A stretch of 64,000 nt of DNA from Yponomeuta sedellus. Its lineage: Eukaryota; Arthropoda; Insecta; Lepidoptera; Yponomeutidae. The notes under the pieces are model-generated. The model saw only the letters and a list, made by a program, of their open reading frames with translations. It was not told where the DNA came from and ran no database searches. Each line of letters starts with the position of its first letter. The stretch's first letter is position 1. The stretch spans positions 6,945,795-7,009,794 of the forward strand of contig OW203744.1 in assembly GCA_934045075.1 (NCBI GenBank), read 5' to 3'. Below are positions 11,324 to 21,679 of the stretch, in pieces. The position numbers and the translations under genes were made by a program.

Positions 11324-12240
11324 TCAGAGAATTTCTTGTATATCATTTTCATCATCGTTTTCGAGCTCTACAGTGTAGCCGGGTTCTCCTGGGAGTAATA
11401 ACTCTAATGCTTCCGTGGAAAAGCTTATGCATTTCTTCATTGGCATCTTCCTCATGCCTGTCATGAGCGGATCCGATGTGAGCAGGAGGCGATTGAAAAC
11501 ATCTAAATTGCATGTTTCCCGTGAAAATTTTCAGGCATGGTTGAGTCTGTATTACCTTATATGTTTATTTCGGAATTCTGCTGCTTCCTCTGACAGCTGT
11601 CCTATAGGTAGAAGTGCTGAGGAAATCACCTGAGCACCATGTCGCAGAATATTATGTACAGTTGGAGTCATGGGATGCCAACCGTACAATTTGACGTACA
11701 ACTCCTTTGTTTCGCGTGCATATTTTTGAAATGCGTCCGTATTTATTTTGTGGCCACTGGATATTGCCTCTAAAATAATTTTAAATCTGTATATTATATT
11801 AACATCTATTCCAGTAATAGATGCGGATAACTCGTGGTTAGCGAAAAATCTCCTACTGGTGTTACCATCATTGGTATTTCCAAAATGTGCCTTTGGTACG
11901 TCCACAAGTAGGCCCATCTCCGTTTTGAACCTGTCTTGAATGTTTTTTTTTTTGTTTTTTCTACTATGTATTTCTCAGATTTCGTTTTTCTCCACTTTTT
12001 TATTGGAATCTTATAAGCAATATGAAGTAGGCTTTCAAAAAACCTGATTCTCGCATGTAAGGTTGATAGACCGAATTCCAACTAACCTTCTTTAACTTCC
12101 CTTTTCTTTGATAAATCAATGAACTCTGTCAATGTCGCACCACAAATGTAAAAACGCATAGTGGAAGTGGTATCTGTCGCAGCGTTGCATACTTTTCCGT
12201 CCACCATAGTAAATAGCAATGTATGGTTTGTTTTTGTGTC
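11324..12240 (-). pseudogene. RAG1-like (Transib-type) transposase, C-terminal third (Transib-A)
   Basis: Contains, in order, TMVDGKV (second catalytic Asp by position), a zinc-site remnant YICGAT (first Cys of the usual CxxC replaced by Phe), GNTNDGNTSRRFF, VHNILRHG (H-x4-H), and LSEEAAEFRNK with the expected catalytic Glu. It ends IQEIL then TGA at 11324-11326, followed at once by AATAAA. The D, CxxC, HxxxxH, E order and spacing match mammalian RAG1 (D708, C727/C730, H937/H942, E962). One frameshift sits at the T-run near 11945. Upstream coding sequence resumes beyond the BEL-B insertion at 19951. A Transib superfamily assignment fits best. Confidence 0.75.
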
Positions 12241-12308
12241 GGCAAACTCAGTCAGCTTCAGGTAATAAAATTATAATTATATAGGTAATAAAATAAATTT
12301 TCGTAATT

Positions 12309-12313
12309 AATTA
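12309..12313. repeat. Target-site duplication AATTA (left) of BEL-B
   Basis: AATTA here and at 19946-19950 directly flank the two LTRs. Five bases fits BEL/Pao integration. Confidence 0.85.
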
Positions 12314-12508
12314 TGTACGAGCGAACGTACAATGTATTGAAATTGCTTAGTTTACACTATATTTACTCATTACTTTACAATAAATTAGTTACGCTAACGT
12401 ACTCGTTGAAATCGGTCGTTTCAATCATACGCCATTCCCCTTATCAATATCAAAATAGTATCAATATCAAAATAGTATCAATATCAGCATTGTGTATAAC
12501 ACTACACA
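12314..12508 (+). repeat. BEL-B 5' LTR (195 bp)
   Basis: Starts TGTACGAGCG, ends ACACTACACA, and contains ATCAATATCAAAATAGT repeats. It is matched by the 3' LTR at 19745-19945. Confidence 0.93.
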
Positions 12509-12527
12509 TTTTGGTCCTTCGAGCCGG
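12509..12527 (+). promoter_or_regulatory. BEL-B primer-binding site
   Basis: TTTTGGTCCTTCGAGCCGG follows the 5' LTR directly. This GGTCCTTCGAGCCGG form is the usual BEL/Pao primer-binding region. Confidence 0.75.
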
Positions 12528-12922
12528 ATTGAAGGACTCGCGACCTCCTCGGGACACTTTGATTCGGCGCTATCAGTGAAATTTCAAATACCTATCAATA
12601 TCAGTGCCTGTCAGTGAAGCAGCTGAACATATCAAGAGCACCTCTATCTACGTATCAACCTGGAACCGTGACCGGACAGCAATAAGGTCACCGAGTTCAC
12701 GCCAAATAACTGGCTATATCAGCATATCATCGAGTCTCCAATATCAACAACTCTACTCGTCGTGGAATTATCATTATATCTAGATATTTAATTGCGATTA
12801 TTTTCCGCACAGTAGCAAATCGGGTTGATTGGCCTCTCAGAAGCGGGAATCGCCAATTAACTTGAGAAGGTGCATAATACTGTACCGGGAATTTAAGAGC
12901 TTTAACCATCAAATCTATCATT

Positions 12923-15385
12923 ATGGAGGCTATACTCACACATCAAAGTGAGCTTATCCACTCAATGGAGAAGATTTATATTAACTTCAAAAAAGACAGC
13001 GTCAGCAGAAAAACTTCGGATTATTTGAAAATGCGATTAGAAGCGCTAGACAGCTTGTGGAATGAATTTGAACAAAACAATGAAGAATTGCAGAAACACG
13101 ATGACAAAACATCAGAATACTTTTACAAGGACATTTATCAACAAATGAAGGAGTACTACGGCACCACACGAAATATGATTTTATCATTTACACCACTCAC
13201 TTTAACTTCGCCCATTCCGTCGACCAGCAAGGGACCAGAGACTAAGTTTGAGGTACCAACTATCATTATCGACGATCGAAAAAACAATACCTCCACGGAA
13301 ATAGACCCCTTATTGGTTCAACAAAGGGCTCATTTTCGCGCCCTTAAAAGGCAAATGCAACGCATCAATATGGAAAAGCTGGAAGAAAAATGGGAAATTG
13401 AAGACGAGATCAAGAATCTAAAGCACCGTTGGCACACCATTGACGACCTTCACCTACGAATCGACAGCATCCTGTGCGACTCAGATAGTGAATATCAAGC
13501 GGAGTTCCTATTTCATGAAGATATGTTCAACGATATCAAGAAACAGCTTAATAAAAAACTGTGTTCAACAGCTCACCTTCAGCAATCAGTCCCGCAAATA
13601 GAAATTCCAATCTTTTCGGAAAAGTACACCCAATGGCCCACCTTCTGTGACCTATTTTCTGAGGCAATACATAACAACAAATACCTTAGCAACGCACAGA
13701 AGATGCAACACTTAAAGGGCAAAGTAAAAGGTGAAGCTGAGCGCCTGATACAACATCTCAATATATCTTTTGAAAACTACGAAGCAGCGTGGGATATCTT
13801 GAATCACCGCTACAACAACCCTCAAGTGTTGTTTACCAAACAAATTGAAATCCTTCTGAGTCAATCTGTCGTCCAAAAACAAACATCGTACGAGCTTAAG
13901 AGGTTATACGACACCTCGAACGAGTGCATCCATGCCATCGAGAATCTTGGGATCAGCACAGAAACCTGGGACCCACTTTTAGTCCATCTACTAACAAAAA
14001 AGCTAGATGCTGACTCATACAGCGACTACAAGGAAGCCCGGAAATCCCCAAGAGATCTCCCAACACTTGAAGAATTTATGAACTTTTTAGAAGCTAAGTT
14101 CACTGCGCTGGAGCCAATCAGCAGTAAAGATAAGGAGACTCCGACTGCAAAGGCATCCAATTATCAAAAATCATTCCCCAACAACAAGCTATATCAAGGA
14201 CGTTATAATCATAAAAACTATCAAGCCGTAGCCACTTCCTCCCGAAAACGGCGTCCACACCCGTGCCCTATGTGCAACTCAGAAGAGCATGTCCTATTTG
14301 CGTGCCCTGAATTCGCAAACCTACCATTGGAAAAAGTCATGGACACGATCGATAGGAAAGAGATCTGCCCCAACTGCCTATATAAACATTACGGCAAGGA
14401 TTGTTTTTCCGAAAGAAAATGCAAGGAGTGCAACGGACCGCATAATACTTTTATCCACAAGGCTGCAACAACTTCGCCGTCGACTATAACGTCAGCAAAA
14501 CTGCCCAGACTACACAGCGCCAATCATGTCGCTACGGACGACGAAGAGATCTTGTTAACAACCCTATCAATTAGAGTGAAATCTGCTGACGGCACTTATG
14601 TAGTGCTACGGGCCCTTCTGGATAAGGGGTCCCAAATATCACTTATATCAGAAAAAGCTGCTCAGATGTTGGGACTACAAAGAAAGCATTACGCCGCATC
14701 TGTAACGGGAATCGGACCCAGCAGCAAGCCAAGTAAAGGCTTAGTCACACTAGATTGTGACTCAATCTATGGAGATTATCAGTTCACGACACAAGCTCTA
14801 GTTATATCGCGTGTCGTCAATAGTTTACCAAACTCATCATTTGCCAAGCAACAATGGCCACATCTCCAACATATCAAACTCGCAGACCCTGAATACAACC
14901 TATCGAAACCAACAGACCTGCTGCTAGATGCCAGCGTGTATTCAGAGATTATCATGAGCGGTCTTATCAAAGGTCCTTCCCAGGCCCCGATAGCTCAACA
15001 AACTCAACTGGGATGGATCCTGTCCGGCAACGTCAAGACATACAATTGTAGCGTTGTAATAAATCAAGCGGACGACTTATCAACGTACTGGGAACTCGAG
15101 GACATAATGGACAGCACGGCATGTCATGTTCTCACCGACGAGGAGCAATACTGCGAAGATTTCTATCAATCAACTTTCAATCGATTGGAAAACGGAAAAT
15201 ACGAAGTTGCGATACCGATGAAACACGACTTCGAGAATAACCTCGGTACATCAAAGCCGAAGGCCATCACTCAATATCTACATCAAGAAAGAAAGATGTT
15301 GAAGGATCCAACTCTATCATTGGGTTATAAAAACTTTATGCAGGAATATCAAGAACTCGGTCATATGCGCAAGTCGCTGAGGTAA
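12923..15385 (+). CDS. BEL-B gag and protease (5' part of gag-pol, ends at frameshift)
   Basis: 820-codon frame starting at ATG 12923 after a leader of about 415 bp. The N-terminal 220 residues are Lys/Glu-rich and probably coiled. Next comes a DUF1759-like capsid block (FCDLFSEAIHNNKYL, residues about 240-370), then knuckles CPMCNSEEHVLFAC, CPNCLYKHYGKDC and CKECNGPHNTFIH (about 448-520). The retropepsin follows at about 560 (RALLDKGSQISLI). The usual protease triplet is D-S/T/N-G, but here it is D567-K568-G569, which should abolish or weaken cleavage. The frame then enters the pol linker and is thrown out by a one-base deletion near 15371, ending at a stop about five codons later. In an intact element this would be fused to the downstream pol frame. 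Confidence 0.9.
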   Translation: MEAILTHQSELIHSMEKIYINFKKDSVSRKTSDYLKMRLEALDSLWNEFEQNNEELQKHDDKTSEYFYKDIYQQMKEYYGTTRNMILSFTPLTLTSPIPSTSKGPETKFEVPTIIIDDRKNNTSTEIDPLLVQQRAHFRALKRQMQRINMEKLEEKWEIEDEIKNLKHRWHTIDDLHLRIDSILCDSDSEYQAEFLFHEDMFNDIKKQLNKKLCSTAHLQQSVPQIEIPIFSEKYTQWPTFCDLFSEAIHNNKYLSNAQKMQHLKGKVKGEAERLIQHLNISFENYEAAWDILNHRYNNPQVLFTKQIEILLSQSVVQKQTSYELKRLYDTSNECIHAIENLGISTETWDPLLVHLLTKKLDADSYSDYKEARKSPRDLPTLEEFMNFLEAKFTALEPISSKDKETPTAKASNYQKSFPNNKLYQGRYNHKNYQAVATSSRKRRPHPCPMCNSEEHVLFACPEFANLPLEKVMDTIDRKEICPNCLYKHYGKDCFSERKCKECNGPHNTFIHKAATTSPSTITSAKLPRLHSANHVATDDEEILLTTLSIRVKSADGTYVVLRALLDKGSQISLISEKAAQMLGLQRKHYAASVTGIGPSSKPSKGLVTLDCDSIYGDYQFTTQALVISRVVNSLPNSSFAKQQWPHLQHIKLADPEYNLSKPTDLLLDASVYSEIIMSGLIKGPSQAPIAQQTQLGWILSGNVKTYNCSVVINQADDLSTYWELEDIMDSTACHVLTDEEQYCEDFYQSTFNRLENGKYEVAIPMKHDFENNLGTSKPKAITQYLHQERKMLKDPTLSLGYKNFMQEYQELGHMRKSLR

Positions 15386-18300
15386 TCGAACCCGCATGCT
15401 ATCTACCACATCACGGTGTTGTCAAGCCCGATTCAACCACGACAGCCTTACGTGTCGTTTTCAACGCGTCAGCAAAGACGTCATTGGGTTACAGTCTCAA
15501 CGACCTTATGGAATGCGGCGCAAACCTACAGCAAGATTTACAAGGCCTTATTATCAGATGGAGAAAATACAAGTACGTTATAACTGCCGACATAGGAAAG
15601 TTTTTCCGCCAAATTCTTGTGAGAGAAAAGGATCAGCCCTTACAAACGATCATCTGGCGAGATTCGCCCTGGGAACCGCTCCAAGAATACCATCTTACCA
15701 CCGTAACATACGGGACTAAGGCAGCTCCATTTCTAGCCATGCGCACCCTCAAGCAAATCGCCATTGATAACGCCGAAAACCCCCGCTATAGCCTAGCAGC
15801 GGCGGCGCTACAAGACTCCTTTTACATGGACGACTTGCTGTGTGGGCACGACTCCTTATATCAAGCGAAAGAACTGCAGTACCAACTTATCGAAATCCTT
15901 AAAGGAGCTGGAATGAACCTTCGAAAATGGTCCAGCAATGAACCCAAAATCGTTGAAAACTTATCAATTGACCTATTGAACCCTCCGTTGGAGTTCAAGG
16001 ATGCGGAAACACAAAAAGCATTGAGACTTCGATGGAATCCTACGTCAGACACCTACACTTATCAAAACAAGTTGGATCATTCAGAAACTACGAGTATCAC
16101 AAAAAGACAGTTGCTATCGGAAATATCCAAAATCTTCGACCCCCTCGGCTGGCTATCACCGCTCACTATCAGAGGAAAAATCCTGTTCCAAAAAACATGG
16201 CTAGAAAACACGTCATGGGACAGCGAGCTAAAAACTGAACTTCATGCCGATTGGCTGAAGTTGAAGGAAGACCTAAGGTCAATAAACGGAATCGAAATAC
16301 CCCGTTATTTAGGTCACATCGGTCAATCACTTCAACTGCACGGGTTTTGCGACGCATCAGAATCTGCTTACGCCTGTGCCGTGTATGTATTAGCCAAGAA
16401 CGATAAAGGCGCATACACATCTACCTTGGTGGCTGCCAAAACAAAGGTAACACCTACCAAGAAGAGTATATCATTGCCAAGACTGGAACTACTGGGTGCG
16501 CTCCTACTATCCCAGCTAGTAAAGAAGGTCTTGGAATCGCTATCATCAGACCATATCACCATACATGCCTGGACGGACTCCAGGATTGTGCTTGGATGGC
16601 TACATGGAGATATATCAAAATGGAAGCAGTTTGTCGCCAATAGAGTCCAACAGATCAAAGCCATCATACCTGCCTGTTCATGGCGTCACGTACGATCTGA
16701 AGAAAACGCTGCGGATTGTGCGTCAAGGGGAATTACGAGTGCACAACTACTCAATCACTCCTTGTGGTGGGAAGGGCCTGAATGGTTACTATCCTTTGAC
16801 CCCACCACATCCACGAAAATGCAATATCAAGAACCGACAATTGAAGTCAAACAAAAGCACAATGTGAACGCAGCCTTACATCAAAATACATCGGACTCAA
16901 TAATTATCAAACTACTACACAACAACAGCTCTATCACGCGGATTGCGAAAATAATTGCATGGATGTCGCGTTTTAACCCACATCAGCGGAAAACTTTGCC
17001 CCGACCATTGGAATGTGCTATCAAGTCAACCGAGCTACAAAATGCTATGAACCTTATTATCAAGACAGTACAGAGCATAGAATTTGGAGAGGAAATATCT
17101 GATTTGAAATCGAAAGGTCGAGTCAAACACAGTAGCCGACTATCAAACTTAAATCCGTTCCTAGACGAACAGGGAATACTGAGGGTTGGTGGACGCCTAG
17201 CCAACGCGAATATCCGTGACTCAGCAAAGCATCCGGTCATCTTATCACCGTCCAGCCGCTTAACAGAGCTTATCATTGCCCAAGCGCATATCACTACCCT
17301 TCATGGTGGCCCAAAACTGACGCTATCATACATAAGAGAACACTATTGGATCCTCAGTGGCACTTGCACCGTGAAGAAGCAATTACGACGTTGCATCAAG
17401 TGTCGTCGATATCAACGGGAGACTAACCAGCAGATAATGGCAGACTTACCTCAACCGCGTGTGACCCCTTCCCGGCCCTTCACTAATACTGGAGTGGACT
17501 TTACGGGGCATATTGAAATCAAATCAAACAAAGGAAGAGGCATCCGCACCAGTAAGGGCTATGTGGCAGTGTTTGTGTGCCTGGCTACCAAGGCTGTCCA
17601 CTTGGAACTAGTTTCCGATCTTAGCACAGCAGCATTTCTAGCTGCATTCAGAAGGATGTGCTCTCGCAGAGGAACGCCAAAACACGTTTTCAGCGATAAT
17701 GGAACTAACTTTGTAGGCGCCTCGCGACTCCTGAAGGCTGAGTACAAGATGATCCTTCAAAATATCAACTCAGAAGCCATCAACGATATCAACGAAATGG
17801 GCATTACCTGGCACTTCAACGCTCCTGCCTGGCCATCAGCAGGGGGGCTATGGGAAGCAGCCGTAAAGAGCTTAAAACATCACTTAAAAAGAGTACTGGG
17901 AGAACAAAAGTTAACGTATGAGGAATTCACTACGCTACTTCATCAAATCGAAGCGTGCCTCAATTCCAGGCCTCTGTGCCCACTATCCGAGAGCCCAGAG
18001 GACGACATAATTACTCCGGGACACTTTTTAATCGGAGGCCCAATACTATCACGCCCACAAACCGACCCCGATCATATGAGTCTATCAAACAGATGGCATA
18101 TGGTACAGTCAATGACCAAACTCATCTAGAAGAAATGGTCCGGGGACTATCTACAACTACTCCAGACAAGAGCACGGTGGAGATATCCCACAAAAAATCT
18201 AGAAGTAGGCGATGTTGTGATTATCAAGGAAGACAACACGCCCCCGGGCAAATGGGCTTTGGGCCGGATATGTGACGTCCATCCAGGAAAGGACGGCCAC

Positions 18301-18405
18301 ACAAGAGTTGTCACCCTCAAGACCAAGAACAACGCCATCAAACGTCCTATCAACAAGTTAATCCTGCTGCCCGTTACCGAAAAGGACGACTCAGGAAAAA
18401 ATTAA
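15374..18405 (+). pseudogene. BEL-B pol: reverse transcriptase, RNase H, integrase (frame-shifted from gag, one nonsense codon)
   Basis: Open in frame +1 from just after the deletion near 15371 to TAG at 18127-18129, then in the same frame to TAA at 18403-18405. Reverse transcriptase carries FYMDDLLCG; RNase H LHGFCDASESAYACAVY; integrase has the HHCC zinc site (HGGPKLTLSYIREHYW..CIKCRRYQ) and DDE residues in TNTGVDFTGH, FSDNGTNFVGA and WEAAVKSLKHHL. The C-terminal DUF5641-like tail (LEVGDVVIIKEDNTPPGKW) lies beyond the TAG. Apart from the deletion and TAG, pol looks undamaged, in keeping with the young LTRs. It can no longer be made as one gag-pol product. Confidence 0.92.
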
Positions 18406-18466
18406 TCAACACCGTCACGGACACCTATCAAGGCCGCCTTGACGCTCACCTATATCGCCACAGCAG

Positions 18467-19609
18467 TTGCAAGAACAAATGCATGTCATATCAGGACACT
18501 TGCAAGGCGATCTGTCTTTACCAATTAGTCCAGACGATATCAAAAACCTACATCAGCTATTACATGCAAGAGCAAAGGTGACAAGGAACTACCTTATCAT
18601 CGAAATAAAAATACCACTAACTACGCAGGAGGACTACGAACTTGATTACGTCGTCAGTTTGCCGCAGAAACGTAACAACAACACTTACTATGCCGCACCA
18701 CTGACCGACTACATCGCATTCAACACAAGAAAAGATACCTTTATCCCGATGACGCAGACCGACTTATCTTCTTGTATCAAATACCATCAAAGGAGCTTCC
18801 TCTGCGAATTGAACAACCCTATTTATCAACTTGCAGTGAAACAATCAATATGCGATATCCCTATTGTAAGCCAAGAAGGCAAACATATGTTTTGTAAAAT
18901 AAAGTCGGCAGAATGCGTAAACAAATGGGTCAAGTTACACTCCAGTAGTACCTGGCTCTATTCATGCTGCGAAGAATGCACCGTGCGCATTTTATGCCCA
19001 GCTGGCCCGTCGTCGCAAGCATTGCGCGATAACGGCATCATTACCCTAGGTCAGGATTGTATTATCAAAGGGGACTCTTATACCATTCTGGGACATCACG
19101 ACTATCAGAACCAGATTTTTATCAATAACGAAGAAGCCTTCCTGCCAAAGATATCGTCACCACTGAACGATTATATAAATACGAGTCTACCGAAATCTCA
19201 GCTGTTGGAACTTGAAAATAATGATCGACAGTATGAGAGCATACAGAATCAGCTTGAGGCTCTTAAGCATGCTGCGGATACTGACATGTCATTATCGATA
19301 CATGACGCACACCACTACACAATGATATACGTCTTACTAGCGATCGTGTGCATTCTAATACTTGGAGCGGGCTGCTATCGAATAAAAAGAAAACGCCGCG
19401 CCGCTGAGAAGCGCCAAGAACAGCAGCAAGCAGCTGTGATGTTTACGAGGACCCCTCCAACTTCACTTGCACTACCCCAGATGTCAGCCGCTACCTCGCT
19501 ACCGGTCATTTACAGCGATTTTCAACATCCTGTACAAGCAAACGAAAACAGCATGCATCAAGCCAATCTAAAATCGGAAGTGAAATTCAACATCCCCCAA
19601 CTTTCGTAA
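18467..19609 (+). CDS. BEL-B third ORF, envelope-like membrane protein (N-terminally short)
   Basis: About 377-380 codons; the first ATG is at 18479, while an upstream TTG extends the frame to 18467. It has several Cys pairs (residues about 104-180), a C-terminal hydrophobic segment around YVLLAIVCILILGAG followed by a basic stop-transfer stretch (RIKRKRR), and a polar tail. The block near residues 35-100 (KVTRNYLIIEIKIPL ... FIPMTQTDL) resembles the C-terminal half of insect errantivirus/baculovirus F-type envelope proteins. No signal peptide or cleavage site is visible in this frame, so either the 5' part comes from splicing or it has been lost. Sits 62 bp after pol in another frame, as env does in retrovirus-like BEL elements. 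Confidence 0.65.
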   Translation: MQEQMHVISGHLQGDLSLPISPDDIKNLHQLLHARAKVTRNYLIIEIKIPLTTQEDYELDYVVSLPQKRNNNTYYAAPLTDYIAFNTRKDTFIPMTQTDLSSCIKYHQRSFLCELNNPIYQLAVKQSICDIPIVSQEGKHMFCKIKSAECVNKWVKLHSSSTWLYSCCEECTVRILCPAGPSSQALRDNGIITLGQDCIIKGDSYTILGHHDYQNQIFINNEEAFLPKISSPLNDYINTSLPKSQLLELENNDRQYESIQNQLEALKHAADTDMSLSIHDAHHYTMIYVLLAIVCILILGAGCYRIKRKRRAAEKRQEQQQAAVMFTRTPPTSLALPQMSAATSLPVIYSDFQHPVQANENSMHQANLKSEVKFNIPQLS

Positions 19610-19744
19610 AAATTAATCAAAATTAGTTAATCATTTATCAGAATTTGTAATTAATGTTGTGTAAATATCTGAATTATCACCTTTTACAATTTTATTATTA
19701 ATAATGTGTGTACCTATTTCTTATTTCTTTTGTAAACGGCAAGA

Positions 19745-19945
19745 TGTACGAGCGAACGTACAATGTATTGAAATTGCTTAGTTTACACTATATTTACTCA
19801 TTACTTTACAATAAATTAGTTACGCTAACGTACTCGTTGGAATCGGTCGTTTCAATCATACGCCATTCCCCTTATCAATATCAATATCAAAATAGTATCA
19901 ATATCAAAATAGTATCAATATCAGCATTGTGTATAACACTACACA
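19745..19945 (+). repeat. BEL-B 3' LTR (201 bp)
   Basis: Same as the 5' LTR except one A/G difference (GTTGGAATCGG here) and one extra TATCAA unit. Ends ACACTACACA before AATTA. Confidence 0.93.
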
Positions 19946-19950
19946 AATTA

Positions 19951-20240
19951 TATATGTAATAAAATTCTTCTTTAGTACTGATGACAGTTTCATGTAGAAA
20001 CCTTACTGATCGGTGTGCAGTAGCGTGGTGATGACGGGGTGGGATTCTGCCAAATTAATCTCTTATCTTTGCCACAAATCAATTGTAATGGCACCCTGGA
20101 GCTCTGAAAAATGTTCGCATCGGACCAGTTTCGCTTTCAAATTTAGTTTTGTACTGGGTTTGTGTAGATCCATCACATCCCCATTTGCAGATCAATTCCA
20201 GTGATTGTTTATCGACTTCGTTCAAGGTATTTGGGCCCTC
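19951..20240 (-). pseudogene. RAG1-like transposase, central segment of Transib-A
   Basis: Continues Transib-A on the other side of BEL-B. The minus strand reads KWGCDGSTQTQYKTKFES (first catalytic Asp in the DG motif), then in shifted frames FQSSRVPLQLI, LIWQNPTPSSPRYCTPI and RFLHETVISTKEEF. The order matches Transib-B (WGMDGASSQSSYNQ, VPLKLS, YCRPIFF). Two frameshifts and a short AT-rich tandem duplication spanning the BEL-B site (TTTTATTACATATATAATT-like units) separate it from the C-terminal part. It is cut on its 5' side by a jockey-like fragment at about 20235. Confidence 0.7.
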
Positions 20241-21133
20241 TGTTCTACTGCGCTTACTTGCACGATATCTCGTCATGCTTTCACAATTCAGAGCATTTGT
20301 TCTATGCAGATGACAAAAAAGTTTACATACGCGTACGTTCCGTCACTGATTGTAAAGCGTTACAGAGAGAACTAGATGAATTGGTAGCATAATACAATAA
20401 GAATAAAATTACAGTCAGTGTCGGTAAATGCCAATGTATTTCATTTACGAGGAAAAGAAATCTCATTTTATATCAATACAAGCTAAATAATGTTGTGGTT
20501 GAAAGAGTCGACGTTGTGCGTGACCTCGGTGTAATCCTAGACTCTAAAATGCTTTTTTCTCATCACATTAAGTCGATAGCACTTAAAGCCTACAGAAATT
20601 TGGGCTTTGTTCTACGTGTTTGTAAGGCATTCACAGATCGAGCTAGCCTAAAATTGTTTATTTCGCCTACGTTCGCAGTATTCTCGAGTATGCATCGTCT
20701 ATATGGACGCCACACTATATAATTTACATTGCCAAGCTTGAGCGTATTCGGAAACTTCCTGAAGCATTTAAATTACCGGTAGGGTAGAAGTTTTCAAACA
20801 TATTTGGATGCATGCCGCTGTTACAATCTGTTATCACTAGAGGAGAGGCGTACTCTTTCGGACATGAGTATTTTCTATGATATTGTGAGGGGGAGGCTGG
20901 ATAGCCCGCAGCTTTTAGCTGGGGTGGGTTTTTGGGCGCCGCCAAGACGGACACGTCACAACCAGTGCTTTAATATTCCCACGCATTCAAATAACTATAG
21001 TAATAATGCTGTATTAACCCGTCTGCCTAGGACATATAGTAAAATTTTTGCTGATTTCGATATCTTTGATGGATCAAAATCTAGTTTCAAAACGAAAATA
21101 AGAAAATTCTTACTAGATAACGTAGACCCTTGA
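20236..21133 (+). pseudogene. Jockey-like non-LTR retrotransposon, 3' part of reverse transcriptase
   Basis: Plus-strand reverse transcriptase C-terminal half: GPLFYCAYLHDIS, then FYADDKKVYIRV (catalytic YADD), SVGKCQCISFTRKR, RDLGVILDSKMLFSHHI, SIALKAYRNLGFVLR, and near the end SLEERRTLSDMSIFYDIVRGRLDSPQLL. At least three frame breaks (about 20395, 20720 and 20800). The endonuclease and the first half of the polymerase are missing, i.e. 5' truncation on insertion into Transib-A. Followed by T/G/A-rich repeats typical of a 3' UTR. Confidence 0.8.
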
Positions 21134-21345
21134 TATATATTTATGTATATGTATGTAAATAAACCTTCCTGCGATGCAGGAAGAGACCCGTGCCCCAGCA
21201 GTGGGGACATACAAGGGTTGATAACGAACGATGTATGTAAATATGAATATGTTTATATTACGTATGTGTATGCATGTGCGTATGTGTGTGTGTGTGTATA
21301 TATATATGTGTAAGTATGTGTATACGCGCAATATCCTACTCACAT
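21134..21345 (+). repeat. Simple repeats and 3' UTR of the jockey-like fragment
   Basis: TATGTATATGTATG and (GT)n/(TA)n tracts, with GACCCGTGCCCCAGCAGTGG inside, a motif common in lepidopteran repeat DNA. Confidence 0.5.
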
Positions 21346-21415
21346 TAGGTGATATGAGTTGATTCACTGAATTTGTACAATGTCGTCCTATTTAGTTCTA
21401 ATTACAAGCAGCCGC

Positions 21416-21472
21416 ATTCCAGTGTTTTCTATCCCAGAAAGATTATCTCTCTGGGATGGAAAATATTGGAAT
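21416..21472. repeat. Imperfect hairpin, 28-bp arms
   Basis: ATTCCAGTGTTTTCTATCCC at the left pairs with the right end (GGGATGGAAAATATTGGAAT) with about four mismatches over 28 bp. It lies between the jockey-like 3' end and the Transib-A N-terminal exons. Confidence 0.6.
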
Positions 21473-21679
21473 CATTTATGTCAATTAACGATGCCTTCTT
21501 TTCTATATAAAGAGATCATTAATAAATTTTAATTAAAAAAGTACGTAAATACAAAAAAATAATATGTTAACTACATTAAGATCATTTTGTTATGTAAATT
21601 CTAATGTTATTCTGATTGTCAGCAAAAACCTGTTAAATCAAAATCTAATTTAGGCTTTAAATCTAATTCATCTTATTCT

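Larger units (their letters stand above)
12314..19945 (+). mobile_element. BEL/Pao LTR retroelement with env-like ORF (BEL-B), recent insertion
   Basis: 7632-bp element with LTRs at both ends, a primer-binding site after the 5' LTR, gag-pol and a third ORF with envelope character. AATTA flanks both ends. The LTRs differ by one substitution and one 6-bp repeat unit, so insertion is recent. It sits inside the minus-strand RAG1-like gene Transib-A. Coding damage: a one-base deletion near 15371, a TAG at 18127-18129, and a Lys in the protease active-site triplet. Confidence 0.93.

Noticed and set aside
15396..15719. Extra open frames over BEL-B pol
   Set aside because: They are shadows of the pol frame, which carries all the reverse-transcriptase motifs.
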